Part shown: in pieces, positions 27,989 through 37,137 of the stretch
How the letters are laid out: each line of letters opens with the position of its first letter
How positions within the stretch are numbered: position 1 is the stretch's first letter
Assembly (NCBI GenBank): GCA_020248945.1
Contig: JADCGQ010000049.1
Span: forward strand, 1-39,298
DNA from: Rubrivivax sp.
GTDB lineage: Bacteria > Pseudomonadota > Gammaproteobacteria > Burkholderiales > Burkholderiaceae_C
Length of the DNA: 39,298 bases
Reading direction: 5' to 3'
The notes under the pieces: generated by a model
The model's database searches: none
What the model was told of the DNA's origin: nothing
What the model saw: only the letters and a program-made list of their open reading frames with translations
Program-made: the position numbers and the translations under genes

Positions 27989-29641
27989 ATGACTCCTCTG
28001 TCGCCACTGGCCCAGCAAACCGCCGCACGCACGCACGCCGCCGCACCCTGGCGCACCTGGTGCTGCCCGCTGCACTTCATGGGCGGGTTCTCTCCCGACC
28101 GCGACGCCCGGCGAGGCTGGCTCGCCAGCGCCCCGGGTGCGGCGGATGCCGCCGCCTTGCCCTCGTTCTCGGACCAGACGCCGAAGACCCGCAGCGCGAT
28201 GTGCACCGCCGACGCCGCGCTCACCGCCGGCCTGATGCAGCGGCTGGACGCCGAGCGCGTGCTGGTGTTCCGCAACGCCCGCGTGCTGACGATGCGCGGC
28301 TGGCAGGCCCTGCCGGCACACGACGTGTGGGTCCAGGGCGGACGCATCGCCGCGGTGCAGCCCACCGGCGGCGCGCTGCCCGAGCACGCGCTGGTGGTCG
28401 ACGCCAGCGGCAAGACGCTGATGCCCGGCCTGTCGGACATCCACGCCCACCCCTTCACCGCCCCCTGGGCGCAGGCCTTCGCCGGCATGGTGCAGGGCGG
28501 CGGCGACGGCCAGTGGTACGTGTTGCCTTATGCCCTGCAGCTGTGGGAGCTGCTGGCCTGCGGCATCACGCGCATCGAAGTGATGGCCGGTTGCCCCGAC
28601 GCGCTGTGGCTGCGCGACAGCGTGCGCAACGGCCAGCTCGCCGGCCCGCGCATGGCGGTGGGCAGCCCGCTGGTGGACGGCGCGCCGTTGATCCACACCC
28701 CGCTGATGAGCTATGCCGTGGCCGACCTGGAAGGCGGCCGCCAGGCCGGCGAGCGGATCGCCGACCTGGGCTACGACTTCGCCAAGCCCTACAGCCACCT
28801 GCCGGCGGACGGCTACGAAGGCCTGATGCAGGTGCTGCAGCGCCGCGGCGTGCGCGTGATGGGCCACGTGCCGGTGTCGGTGGGCGTGGAAGCCGCCGTG
28901 CGGCGCGGCCAGCACGGCATCGCGCACAGCGCCGAGCTCTTCTACAACGAGCGCGGCCCCGAGCGGTACGACCCGGCGCGGCTGGAGCGCCTGGCGCGGC
29001 TGATGGCCGAGCACGGCACCTGGCTGCAGGGCACGGTGGTGGTGAGCGAACGGGTCGAGGCGCTTGGCGGCCGGAGGCCGCTGGGCTCGGTCGACGAGGC
29101 GCACATGCCGACCTTCCACCAGACGGTGTTCCACCGCGACAGCCCGATGATGAACATGATGGCGGCCAACCCCGAGAAGCAGTACCTCTTCGACGAGACC
29201 TACCGGCTGAGCTGCCTGGCCGTGGCCGCCGCCCACCGCGCCGGCGTGCGTGTGCTGACCGGCACCGACTACCCCAACCCCTACGTGGTGGCCGGCTACT
29301 CGCTGCACGAGGAACTGGTGCACCTGACGCAGCAGTGCGGCCTGCTGCCGCACGAGGCCCTGCACGCCAGCACCCGCCGCGCGGCCGAGTACCACGGCGG
29401 CGGCGCCGAAGACGGCCTGGTGGCCGTGGGCGGCATCGGCGACCTGGTGCTGCTGGACGGCAACCCGCTGGACGACATCCACCACACGCGCCGCGTGCAC
29501 GCAGTGCTGGCCGGCATGCACTACATCGGGCCCGACGCGCTGGCCGCCGGCAAGGCGCGCATCGCGCAGGCCTATGCCGCGATGCCGCCGGTGGTGATGG
29601 CCATGCCGCCGCAGGCCGCAGCGCCGGAGGCCGCGTCGTGA
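27989..29641 (+). CDS. Amidohydrolase with CCPLH N-terminal extension (third copy)
   Basis: A 550-residue paralogue of the amidohydrolase at 18,771. Ligands are H152-x-H154 (D-I-H-A-H-P), K266 (Y-D-F-A-K-P-Y), H293 (M-G-H-V-P), H313 (I-A-H-S-A-E-L-F) and D427 (G-T-D-Y-P). The N-terminal extension has W-C-C-P-L-H-F at 24-30 and L-P-S-F-S-D-Q-T at 57-64, echoing the second copy. Shared runs such as A-L-P-A-H-D-V, G-N-P-L-D-D-I and the D-F-A-K-P-Y block show a common duplication origin. It likely hydrolyses an amide- or lactam-like bond; the substrate is unknown. The stop overlaps the GTG start of the following VOC gene, so the two are translationally coupled. Confidence 0.87.
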   Translation: MTPLSPLAQQTAARTHAAAPWRTWCCPLHFMGGFSPDRDARRGWLASAPGAADAAALPSFSDQTPKTRSAMCTADAALTAGLMQRLDAERVLVFRNARVLTMRGWQALPAHDVWVQGGRIAAVQPTGGALPEHALVVDASGKTLMPGLSDIHAHPFTAPWAQAFAGMVQGGGDGQWYVLPYALQLWELLACGITRIEVMAGCPDALWLRDSVRNGQLAGPRMAVGSPLVDGAPLIHTPLMSYAVADLEGGRQAGERIADLGYDFAKPYSHLPADGYEGLMQVLQRRGVRVMGHVPVSVGVEAAVRRGQHGIAHSAELFYNERGPERYDPARLERLARLMAEHGTWLQGTVVVSERVEALGGRRPLGSVDEAHMPTFHQTVFHRDSPMMNMMAANPEKQYLFDETYRLSCLAVAAAHRAGVRVLTGTDYPNPYVVAGYSLHEELVHLTQQCGLLPHEALHASTRRAAEYHGGGAEDGLVAVGGIGDLVLLDGNPLDDIHHTRRVHAVLAGMHYIGPDALAAGKARIAQAYAAMPPVVMAMPPQAAAPEAAS

Positions 29642-30546
29642 AGCGTTGCCTCGACCACGTCATCGTCTCGGTGCGCGACCTTGACGCCGCCGCCGCGGCC
29701 TATCGGCGCCTGGGCTTTGCGGTGATGCCGCGCGCCGTGCACCATAACCTGGGTACGGCCAACCACATCATCCAGTTCCACAGCAACTACTTCGAGCTGC
29801 TGGGCGACTTCCACAAGTACGCCGACCCGGCGATGCGCGAGTTCATGAGTGCGCGCTTCCAGGGCGAACCGGGTGAAAGCGGCGAAGGCGGCCTGTCGAT
29901 GCTCTCGCTGAGCTGCACCGACCTGGCCGCCGACCGCGAGCGGCTGATCGCGCTCGGCCACACGCCCTCGGCCATCATGAACTCGGCCCGCGAGGTGGTG
30001 CTGGCCGACGGCAGCCTCGACGCCACCGCCAGCAGTTCGATGCTGAACTGGCGCGCCGCGCCGCGCCGCTGGAGCACGCTGTTCTACAGCTTCCACGGCA
30101 AGCCGCACACCATCTGGTACGAACCGTGGCAGACGCACCCGAACACGGTGCACACGCTGGCGGGCATCACCTACTGCAGCAACGACTTCGCGGCCGACAC
30201 GCCCTACGTCAACGACATGCTGTGCGCCGCGCCGGCTGAACACACCTCGCAGCGCTGCCTGTGGCCCACGCCGCAGGGCGAATGGCTGGAGCTGCTGAGC
30301 CCGGCCGTTCTGGCCGCGCGCTTTGCCGTGCCGGTGCCGGCCACGCCCTTTGCCGTGTGGCCGGTGGCGCTGCGCTACCGCGTGCAGGACCTGAGCGCCT
30401 GCCGGCAGGCGCTGCGCAACGGCGGCGTGCCCTTCGTCGAGCAGGCCGGCCTCATCACCGTGGCGGCCGAGCACGCGGCCGGCGCCATCAGCGAATTCAC
30501 CGAGTCCACCGAAGCCCCAGCCCCTCCACAAGGACCGCAAGCATGA
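29638..30546 (+). CDS. Two-domain VOC/glyoxalase-like protein (third copy)
   Basis: A 302-residue Glyoxalase_3-like protein and paralogue of the protein at 20,390. It begins C-L-D-H-V-I-V-S-V-R-D-L and has Y-F-E-L-L-G as a likely Glu ligand. The same A-x-S-S-x-M-x-x-W-R linker is followed by H-P-N-T-V-H-T-L-A-G-I opening the second unit and G-E-W-L-E-L-L-S-P closing it. His/Glu placement is consistent with a single metal site. The start is GTG 29638, overlapping the amidohydrolase stop (GTGA), and the stop overlaps the esterase ATG. The tight packing suggests the VOC protein acts on the amidohydrolase product or substrate (inference). Confidence 0.82.
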   Translation: MKRCLDHVIVSVRDLDAAAAAYRRLGFAVMPRAVHHNLGTANHIIQFHSNYFELLGDFHKYADPAMREFMSARFQGEPGESGEGGLSMLSLSCTDLAADRERLIALGHTPSAIMNSAREVVLADGSLDATASSSMLNWRAAPRRWSTLFYSFHGKPHTIWYEPWQTHPNTVHTLAGITYCSNDFAADTPYVNDMLCAAPAEHTSQRCLWPTPQGEWLELLSPAVLAARFAVPVPATPFAVWPVALRYRVQDLSACRQALRNGGVPFVEQAGLITVAAEHAAGAISEFTESTEAPAPPQGPQA

Positions 30547-31433
30547 AGATCCTCAAGCGCGAACCCAGCAACAGCATCGCCCGCACCGAACTCTGGACGG
30601 TGCAGGGCGACGCCATCGAGTACCCGTTCCTGGTCTACGTCACCACGCCCATGCCGATGACGCCCAAGCCCGAGAAGGGCTGGCACGGCATCGTCGTCAC
30701 CGACGGCAGCCTGGGCACGGGTGCGATGTCGTCGGTGGCCGGCTACCTGGGCATGGGCGAGATGCCGCCGGCCGTGGTGGTGGCCATCGGCTACCCGCTG
30801 GACAACGCCATCCCGGCCGTGGTGGCGCGCAACCGCGACCTGACGCCCGTGCCCTGGCCCGAGTGGGACGCGCCCTACGGCCAGATGCTCGGCGCGCCCG
30901 CGCCGCCCTCGGGCAGTGCCGAGGCGTTTGCCACCTTCGTGCATGGCGAACTGATGCCCTTCATCGAAAGCGAGGTTGGCGTGAACCCGGCCGAGTGGAC
31001 GCTGGCCGGCCATTCGCTGGGCGGCCTGTTCGCCACCTACTGCCTGCTCACGCGGCCCGGCGGCTGCCGGCGCTACCTGGCCGTGGGCTCGTCGTACTGG
31101 TGGAAGCGGCCGTACCTCTTCGACCGCGCGCGCGAGTTCGCGGCGGTGGAGCGGCCGCTGAACGTGTCGGTCTACCTGGCCGCAGGCGACCAGGAAACCA
31201 CGGCGGGCTTCAGCACCAGCTGGCACCGTTACCTGGACGCCGATCTGTGGAAGGACTACCTGACAGTGATGCGCGGCATCCCCGACATCGTGGCCGAGAC
31301 GCGCGAGATGGCCGGCCTGATCGGCCAGCGCTGGGGCACGCGCGTGCGCTGCGACATCCTCGACGACGAGACCCACGGCAGCGCCGTGTTCGCCGCCTAC
31401 AGCCGCGGGCTGCGCTGGCTGCACAAGGTCTAG
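30543..31433 (+). CDS. Putative esterase, alpha/beta-hydrolase (esterase D / Fes-like)
   Basis: A 296-residue alpha/beta-hydrolase of the putative-esterase (PF00756-like) type, a family including IroE/BesA siderophore esterases and S-formylglutathione hydrolase. The nucleophile is S158 in A-G-H-S-L-G-G, followed by F-A-T-Y-C-L-L and A-V-G-S-S-Y-W-W, where tryptophans commonly sit in these esterases. The late H in D-D-E-T-H-G-S completes the triad. No signal peptide is visible, so it is likely cytoplasmic. It probably cleaves an ester of the cluster's substrate. It overlaps the VOC stop by 4 bases; BAAT 2 follows after 39 bases. Confidence 0.83.
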   Translation: MKILKREPSNSIARTELWTVQGDAIEYPFLVYVTTPMPMTPKPEKGWHGIVVTDGSLGTGAMSSVAGYLGMGEMPPAVVVAIGYPLDNAIPAVVARNRDLTPVPWPEWDAPYGQMLGAPAPPSGSAEAFATFVHGELMPFIESEVGVNPAEWTLAGHSLGGLFATYCLLTRPGGCRRYLAVGSSYWWKRPYLFDRAREFAAVERPLNVSVYLAAGDQETTAGFSTSWHRYLDADLWKDYLTVMRGIPDIVAETREMAGLIGQRWGTRVRCDILDDETHGSAVFAAYSRGLRWLHKV

Positions 31434-31472
31434 CCGCCCCGCGCCTGCCCCTGCCCTCCACGAGAACCCCTC

Positions 31473-32822
31473 ATGAACACACCCACCCTCACCGCCACGC
31501 CCGCCGTGGCGCTGCAGCCCACGCCCATCGGCATCGTCGCCGCCGGCTTCGTGCCGGGCCAGCGCGTGTGGCTGTCGTCGCGCCTGGTCGACGACGCCGG
31601 CGTGGCCTGGACCTCCCGCGCCGTCTTCGTGGCCGATGCCGCCGGGCGCATCGATCTGGAGGACGCGCCGGCCGAGGAGGGCCACTACACCGGCATCGAC
31701 CCGGCGGGCCTGTTCTGGAGCCTGCGGCCCGAGCCGGTGAGCGACCGCAGCTTCATGCTGGGCGCCACCGAGAAGGCGCACAAGCTGGGCCAGCCGCACA
31801 TCGCGCCGATGAAGTCGCACGTGTTCGAGCTGCAGGCCACCGTGGAAGGTCAAGCCACCCCCTGCGCCGCCACCATCGTGACGCTGCAGCGCCTGGTGGA
31901 CGGCATCGAGGTGCTGCCGCTGCGCGACGGCCGGCTGCGCGGCCAGGTGCTGCGCTGGAAGGAACGCCGGCTGCCCGATGGCCGCGCGCGCGGCTGCATC
32001 TTCAGCTTCACCGGCTCGGGCGGCGGGCTGGAGCTGGGCTACGCGCCGGTGCTGGCCTCGCTGGGCTACGACGTGGTCAGCCTTGCCTACTTTGCCTATG
32101 AGGACCTGCCGGCCTTCATCGCCGGGATTCCGCTGGAGTATTTCGAGGAAGGCTTTGCCTGGGCACGGCGCGAGCTGGGCTGCGAGCGCATCGGCATCCA
32201 GGGCGCGTCGCGCGGCGGCGAGCTCGTCATTTCGCTGGCGAGTTACCTGCCCGAGCACATCCAGGGCGTGGTGGGCATCGTGCCCATGTACACCACCAGC
32301 ATCGGCTGGGACCCGGCCAAGGGCATGGGCGGGCCCAGCTTCACCTTCCGCGGCCAGCCCGTGCCGCACAGCAAGCCCGGCGATTCGCCGTCGTTGGAGG
32401 AGATGAAGCGCCTGGGCGAGATCGAGCCCAACGGCTACGCCGCCACTCCCGGCTACTACGCCACGCTCAACGATCCCGAGACGCGCGCCACCGCCGCGCT
32501 GCCCATCGAGCAGTCGTCATGCCCCGTGCTGCTGATCAGCGGCGTGGACGACCAGATGTGGCCCAGCGCCTGGGGCAGCGACCTCATCGTCAACCGGCTG
32601 CGCGCCCAGGGCTTTGCGCACCCGGTCCAGCACCTGTGCCTGCAGGAAACCGGCCACATCACACCGCTGCCCAACACCGTGACCACCTTCTGCCCGGCGC
32701 TGCTGCATTCGCTGCTGGGCATCTTCCTGGCCTGCGGCGGCACGCCGGCCGGCAGCGCGCGCGAAAGCCGCCGCACCTGGGAGGCTCTGCGCGCCCACTA
32801 CCGCAGCGTGTTCGGGCACTGA
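31473..32822 (+). CDS. BAAT/acyl-CoA thioester hydrolase family protein (second copy)
   Basis: A 449-residue paralogue of BAAT 1. An N-terminal beta-sandwich (about 15-100, with A-A-G-F-V-P-G-Q and W-S-L-R-P) is followed by the alpha/beta-hydrolase domain. The nucleophile is S246 in Q-G-A-S-R-G-G-E-L. The acid is in [11 protein letters not shown] and the histidine in [10 protein letters not shown]-x-G-S-G-G-G-x-E near residue 180 is shared with the first copy and probably forms the oxyanion region. Serine at the nucleophile favours thioesterase activity over conjugation. Two diverged copies in one operon suggest different acyl substrates or different steps. Confidence 0.82.
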   Translation: MNTPTLTATPAVALQPTPIGIVAAGFVPGQRVWLSSRLVDDAGVAWTSRAVFVADAAGRIDLEDAPAEEGHYTGIDPAGLFWSLRPEPVSDRSFMLGATEKAHKLGQPHIAPMKSHVFELQATVEGQATPCAATIVTLQRLVDGIEVLPLRDGRLRGQVLRWKERRLPDGRARGCIFSFTGSGGGLELGYAPVLASLGYDVVSLAYFAYEDLPAFIAGIPLEYFEEGFAWARRELGCERIGIQGASRGGELVISLASYLPEHIQGVVGIVPMYTTSIGWDPAKGMGGPSFTFRGQPVPHSKPGDSPSLEEMKRLGEIEPNGYAATPGYYATLNDPETRATAALPIEQSSCPVLLISGVDDQMWPSAWGSDLIVNRLRAQGFAHPVQHLCLQETGHITPLPNTVTTFCPALLHSLLGIFLACGGTPAGSARESRRTWEALRAHYRSVFGH

Positions 32823-32838
32823 GCCGAAGAGCCCGTCG

Positions 32839-33969
32839 ATGAGCGACACAAACACGCAGCGCCGCACCTGGGTGCGCAGCGCCATCCGGCGCATCGAGGC
32901 CGACTTCCAGCGCTCGGCCGACACCCACTTGCTGCCGTTGCCGCTGCCCGGCCTGCCGGGCGTGGACCTGTACCTCAAGGATGAGAGCAGTCACCCCACC
33001 GGCAGCCTGAAGCACCGGCTGGCGCGCAGCCTGTTCCTGCACGCGCTGTGCAACGGCTGGCTGCACGAAGGCAGCACGGTGGTGGAAGCCAGCAGCGGCA
33101 GCACCGCCATCAGCGAGGCCTACTTCGCGCGGCTGCTGGGCCTGCCCTTCGTGGCCGTGATGCCGCGCAGTACCAGCCCGGCCAAGGTGCAGGCCATCGC
33201 CTTTCAGGGCGGGCGCTGCCACCTGGTGGACGACCCGAAGCAGGTGTACGCCGAAAGCGAGCGCATCGCGCGCGAGACCGGCGGCCACTACATGGACCAG
33301 TTCACCCACGCCGAGCGCGCCACCGACTGGCGCGCCAACAACAACATCGCCGACAGCATCTTCCAGCAGATGCGCCACGAGCCGCACCCCGTGCCGCACT
33401 GGCTGGTGGCCAGCGCCGGCACCGGCGGCACGCTGGCCACGCTGGGCCGCTACGTGCGCTACTGCCGGCACGACACGCAGGTGTGCGGCGTGGACGCCGA
33501 GCGCAGCGTGCTGTTCGAGCACTACCGCAGCCGCGACCCGGCACTGACGCTGGACAGCGGCTCGCGCATCGAAGGCATCGGCCGGCCGCGCGTGGAGCCT
33601 TCGTTCCTGCCCGACACCATGGACGCCATGCTCAAGGTGCCCGACCGCTGGAGCCTGGCGGCCATGCTGGCGCTGAGCGAGCGGCTGGGCCGGCCGGTGG
33701 GCGGCAGCACCGGCACCAACTTGGTGGCCGCGCTGTGGTGCGCCAGCCAGATCCAGGCCGAGGGCCAGGCGGGCTCCATCGTCACGCTGCTGTGCGACGA
33801 CGGCCACCGCTACCAGACCAGCTGCTTCGACGCGGACTGGCGCCGCGAGCAGGGGCTGGACTGCGCCGAGGCGCAGGCCCAGGTCGCGCGCTGGATGGAC
33901 ACCGGCGAGGTGCCCGACGAACTGCACACCGCCATGCCCCGCGCCGGGGCGGTGGCGGGCAACCTCTAG
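32839..33969 (+). CDS. PLP-dependent L-cysteine desulfhydrase-like (Cds1 type) enzyme
   Basis: A 376-residue fold-type II PLP enzyme of the cysteine synthase clan. The internal aldimine lysine is K59 in [10 protein letters not shown]. Substrate loop [13 protein letters not shown] is at about 84-97, and the phosphate-binding G-T-G-G-T-L-A-T follows later. The [17 protein letters not shown] stretch matches the actinobacterial L-cysteine desulfhydrase Cds1 as I remember it; Cds1 releases H2S, ammonia and pyruvate. Beta-elimination or replacement on a related amino acid is equally possible. It lies 16 bases after BAAT 2. Confidence 0.82.
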   Translation: MSDTNTQRRTWVRSAIRRIEADFQRSADTHLLPLPLPGLPGVDLYLKDESSHPTGSLKHRLARSLFLHALCNGWLHEGSTVVEASSGSTAISEAYFARLLGLPFVAVMPRSTSPAKVQAIAFQGGRCHLVDDPKQVYAESERIARETGGHYMDQFTHAERATDWRANNNIADSIFQQMRHEPHPVPHWLVASAGTGGTLATLGRYVRYCRHDTQVCGVDAERSVLFEHYRSRDPALTLDSGSRIEGIGRPRVEPSFLPDTMDAMLKVPDRWSLAAMLALSERLGRPVGGSTGTNLVAALWCASQIQAEGQAGSIVTLLCDDGHRYQTSCFDADWRREQGLDCAEAQAQVARWMDTGEVPDELHTAMPRAGAVAGNL

Positions 33970-33988
33970 ACCTCATGGAGACACACCG

Positions 33989-35017
33989 ATGACATCCACC
34001 ATGCGAGCCGCCGTTGTCCACGCTCACGGCGGCCTCGAGCAGACCGTGTTCGACCCCGCCTGGCCGCGCCCGGCCGTGCAACCCGGCTACGTGCTGCTGC
34101 GCGTACGCGCCTGTTCGTTGAACTACCACGACATCTTCACCCGCCGCAGCATGCCCGGCATCAAGGTGCCGCTGCCCATCATCATCGGCTCGGACATCGC
34201 CGGCGAGATCGCCGAACTGGGCCCGGGCGTAAGCGGCTGGGCCGTGGGCGACCGCGTGCTGATCGACCCGCTGCCCGTGGGCGGCGAAGGCGCGCCCAAG
34301 GGCATGATCGGCGAGATGTACGACGGAGGCCGCGCCGAATACTGCCTGGCCTGGGCGCCGCAACTCGTGAAGCTGCCCGACGACGTGGGCTTCGAGGTCG
34401 CCGCCAGCCTGCCGCTGGCCTATGCCACCGCGCACCGCATGATGGTGACCATCGGCCAGGTGAAGGCCGGCGAGACCGTGGTGGTGCTGGGCGCCAGCGG
34501 CGGCGTGGGCACGGCCTGCGTGCTGCTGGCAAAGCTGGCGGGGGCCAACGTCGTCGCCTGCGCCGGCAGTGCCGACAAGGCCAAGCGCCTGAAGGCCCTG
34601 GGCGCCGAGCACGTGGTGAACTACCGCGAGCAGAAGGTGATGGACGCCGTGCATGCGCTGGCGGGGAAGCCGCGCATCAGCGGCACCGGCGGCGTGGACG
34701 TGGTCGTCAACTTCACCGGAGGCAACAGCTGGCAGGAGGGCATCCGTTGCCTGAAGGTGGGCGGTCGGCTGCTGACCTGCGGCGCTACCGCGGGCTACGA
34801 AGAGCACATCGACGTGCGCTACGTGTGGACCTTCGAGCTCAAGCTGATGGGCAGCAACGGCTGGCGCCGCGAGGACCTGGTGGCGCTGCTGGAGCTGGCG
34901 CGCAGCGGGCGCATGTTGCCGGTCATCGACAAGGTGCTGCCGCTGGAGGACATCCGTGAAGCCGAGCGCCTGATGGAAGAGCGCCAGGTCTTCGGCAAGA
35001 TCGTCGTGACGCCGTGA
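33989..35017 (+). CDS. MDR-family quinone oxidoreductase-like dehydrogenase
   Basis: A 342-residue medium-chain dehydrogenase/reductase. The GroES-like N-terminal domain includes N-Y-H-D-I-F and I-I-I-G-S-D-I-A-G-E-I. The Rossmann domain carries V-L-G-A-S-G-G-V-G-T-A near residue 168. The four-cysteine structural zinc lobe of classical alcohol dehydrogenases is absent, which suggests the zinc-free quinone oxidoreductase/enoyl reductase branch. It probably uses NADPH to reduce a carbonyl or an activated double bond. ATG 33989 has AGGAG-like GGAG 10 bases upstream. It is co-directional with, and 19 bases from, the PLP enzyme. Confidence 0.85.
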   Translation: MTSTMRAAVVHAHGGLEQTVFDPAWPRPAVQPGYVLLRVRACSLNYHDIFTRRSMPGIKVPLPIIIGSDIAGEIAELGPGVSGWAVGDRVLIDPLPVGGEGAPKGMIGEMYDGGRAEYCLAWAPQLVKLPDDVGFEVAASLPLAYATAHRMMVTIGQVKAGETVVVLGASGGVGTACVLLAKLAGANVVACAGSADKAKRLKALGAEHVVNYREQKVMDAVHALAGKPRISGTGGVDVVVNFTGGNSWQEGIRCLKVGGRLLTCGATAGYEEHIDVRYVWTFELKLMGSNGWRREDLVALLELARSGRMLPVIDKVLPLEDIREAERLMEERQVFGKIVVTP

Positions 35018-35080
35018 GGCCCTGCCGATGATGCCCTGACCGACTGCGCAGCCATCGTTCCCCGACCCCAAGGATTCGAC

Positions 35081-35503
35081 ATGTCCTCACCATCACCCGC
35101 CGTCGCCGCGCTACAAGCGCAGTGCGATGCCTCGCCCTACATCCGCTTCGCCGCCATCCGCGTGCTGAGCGTGGAAACCGAGGCGCAGACCGTGTGCTTC
35201 GCGATGCCTTTCCGCCCCGAGTTCGAGCGCGGCGAAGGCACCGGGCAGTTCCACGGCGGGCCGATCGCCTCGCTCATCGACACGGCCGGCTGCATGGCGC
35301 TGGTGGCGGTGGCCGGGCGCGATGCCGGCACGGTGGACTTCCGCACCGACTACCTGCGCCCGGCCGCCGGTGAACTGCGGGCGCAGGCGCGCGTGCGCCG
35401 CGCCGGGCGCACCATGGGCGTGGTGGACGTGGACGTGCTGGACGCTTCAGATCGCCTGGTGGCCACGGGCCGTGGTACCTTTTTTCTGGAGGCCAGGGCA
35501 TGA
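35081..35503 (+). CDS. PaaI-type hotdog-fold thioesterase
   Basis: A 140-residue single hotdog domain. The family core is F-H-G-G-P-I-A-S-L-I-D-T-A-G at about 49-62, with V-D-F-R-T-D-Y-L-R-P near residue 87. PaaI-like enzymes hydrolyse aryl- or short-chain acyl-CoAs, often to recover CoA from dead-end esters. The stop overlaps the ATG of the acyl-CoA ligase (ATGA), so the two are coupled. This suggests the thioesterase proofreads or drains the CoA ester made by that ligase (inference). Confidence 0.86.
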   Translation: MSSPSPAVAALQAQCDASPYIRFAAIRVLSVETEAQTVCFAMPFRPEFERGEGTGQFHGGPIASLIDTAGCMALVAVAGRDAGTVDFRTDYLRPAAGELRAQARVRRAGRTMGVVDVDVLDASDRLVATGRGTFFLEARA

Positions 35504-37083
35504 CGCCCCTCGACCAACGCACCGACCTGCCCGCCAACCTGGGCCTGACACTGGACGCGTCTCGCGGGCGTGAGGCGCTGGCCGTGATCGAGGTGCAGGC
35601 CAACGGCTCGCTGCTGCGGCGCTGGAGCTACGGCGAGTTCGACGAGCTCGTCAACGCGCTGGCCCGCGGCCTGGTGGCGCGTGGACTGAGGCGCGGCGAC
35701 CGCGTAGGCGTGATGGCCGCCAACAGCGTTCACGCGCTGGCCGTGATGCTGGCCACGATGCGCGCCGGTCTGGTGAGCGTGCCGGTGAACCCGCGCGCCG
35801 GTGCCGAGACGCTGGCCTACATGGCCGAGGACTCGGCGCTGCGCCTGGTGCTGGCCGACGAGGAGTTTCTGCCGGTGGCGAAAGCGCTGCCGGGGGCTGT
35901 GGCCGGCACGCTGCCGGTGCTGCCGCTGCAGGGTGACGACTTCACGGCGCTGGCCGACCCTGGACCCTTCACCGCCGTGCTGCCGGGCCAGGACGAGGTG
36001 GCCCTGGTGCTGTACACCAGCGGCTCCACCGGCCGTCCAAAGGGCGTGCTGCTGTCGCACCGCAGCCAGGTGCTGATCGCCGCCGGCTACGCCACCGACT
36101 TCATGCGCCAGTGCCTGGACAGCGGCCCGTCCATCGTGGCCGCGCCGCTGTTCCACATGAATGCCACGGTGAACACCACGCACGTGTTCATGCTGCAGGG
36201 CGCCTTCGTGCTGATGCCGCGCTTCGACGTGCAGGGTTTCATCCGCGCGGTGAGCGAACACCGCGTGAGCGTGCTGTCGGGCGTGCCCACGATGACGGCC
36301 ATGATGGCGCAGCAGCGTCAGGAGCTGGCTCAGGCCGACTTCGGCAACGTGAAGCTGGTGGTCATCGGCTCGGCGCCGCTGTCGGCCACGGTGCTGGCGC
36401 AGGTGAGCCAGATGTTCCCGGCCGCCAGCGTCATCAACAGCTATGGCACCACCGAGACCGGCGCGGGCTACTTCGGCGCGCACCCACAGGGCCAGGCGCG
36501 GCCGTTCATGTCGGTGGGCCATGCCCAGCCGCACGCCCGGCTACGGCTGGTCGATGGCGAAGGCCAGGAGGTGACCGGGCCTGATGCACAGGGCGTGCTG
36601 GAGATCCATTGCGCCACGCGCATGAACGGCTACCAGAACAGGCCCGAGCTGACCGCCGAGAAGCTGCGCGACGGCTGGATCCACACCGGCGACATCATGC
36701 GGCGCGACACCGACGGCTGGTACTACTTCGTCGGCCGCGCCGATGACATGTTCGTCTGCAGCGGCGAGAACATCTACCCCGGGCAGGTGGAACGGCTGCT
36801 GGAGCGCCACCCGCAGGTGCTGGAGGTGTGCGTGCTGCCTCTGTCCGACGAGCGGCGTGGCCACATCCCGGTGGCCTTCGTGGTGCCCAAGCCAGGGACT
36901 ACGCCCACCGAGAAGCAACTGCAGGAACACGTGCTGGCCCTGGCTGCGCCGCACCTGCACCCCCGCCGCGTGTGGTTCATCGAGCAGATGCCGCTGGCCG
37001 GCACCAACAAGATCGACCGCAGGGCGCTGGTCGAACGCGCCGTGGGGTTGGCCGCCGCGGTTCCGAGCGGCGGTGGCGGGTAA
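35500..37083 (+). CDS. AMP-forming acyl-CoA ligase
   Basis: A 527-residue ANL-superfamily adenylate-forming enzyme. The P-loop L-Y-T-S-G-S-T-G-R-P-K-G is at about 171-182, Y-G-T-T-E-T-G near 312, the hinge G-W-I-H-T-G-D near 390, and the C-terminal catalytic lysine in G-T-N-K-I-D-R near 513. It activates a carboxylic acid with ATP and CoA via an acyl-adenylate. Length and motif order are normal for medium-chain or aromatic acyl-CoA ligases; the substrate cannot be told. It overlaps the PaaI thioesterase gene. Confidence 0.92.
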   Translation: MTPLDQRTDLPANLGLTLDASRGREALAVIEVQANGSLLRRWSYGEFDELVNALARGLVARGLRRGDRVGVMAANSVHALAVMLATMRAGLVSVPVNPRAGAETLAYMAEDSALRLVLADEEFLPVAKALPGAVAGTLPVLPLQGDDFTALADPGPFTAVLPGQDEVALVLYTSGSTGRPKGVLLSHRSQVLIAAGYATDFMRQCLDSGPSIVAAPLFHMNATVNTTHVFMLQGAFVLMPRFDVQGFIRAVSEHRVSVLSGVPTMTAMMAQQRQELAQADFGNVKLVVIGSAPLSATVLAQVSQMFPAASVINSYGTTETGAGYFGAHPQGQARPFMSVGHAQPHARLRLVDGEGQEVTGPDAQGVLEIHCATRMNGYQNRPELTAEKLRDGWIHTGDIMRRDTDGWYYFVGRADDMFVCSGENIYPGQVERLLERHPQVLEVCVLPLSDERRGHIPVAFVVPKPGTTPTEKQLQEHVLALAAPHLHPRRVWFIEQMPLAGTNKIDRRALVERAVGLAAAVPSGGGG

Positions 37084-37137
37084 GCTGCGCCTCGCCGACC
37101 CCGACGATCTGATGACCTGCTCCACAGGAGGCCGCTC

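Noticed and set aside
27850..29637. Long in-frame upstream extension of the VOC gene at 29638
   Set aside because: It runs out of frame through the amidohydrolase and reads as Arg/Pro-rich noise; VOC homology starts exactly at GTG 29638.
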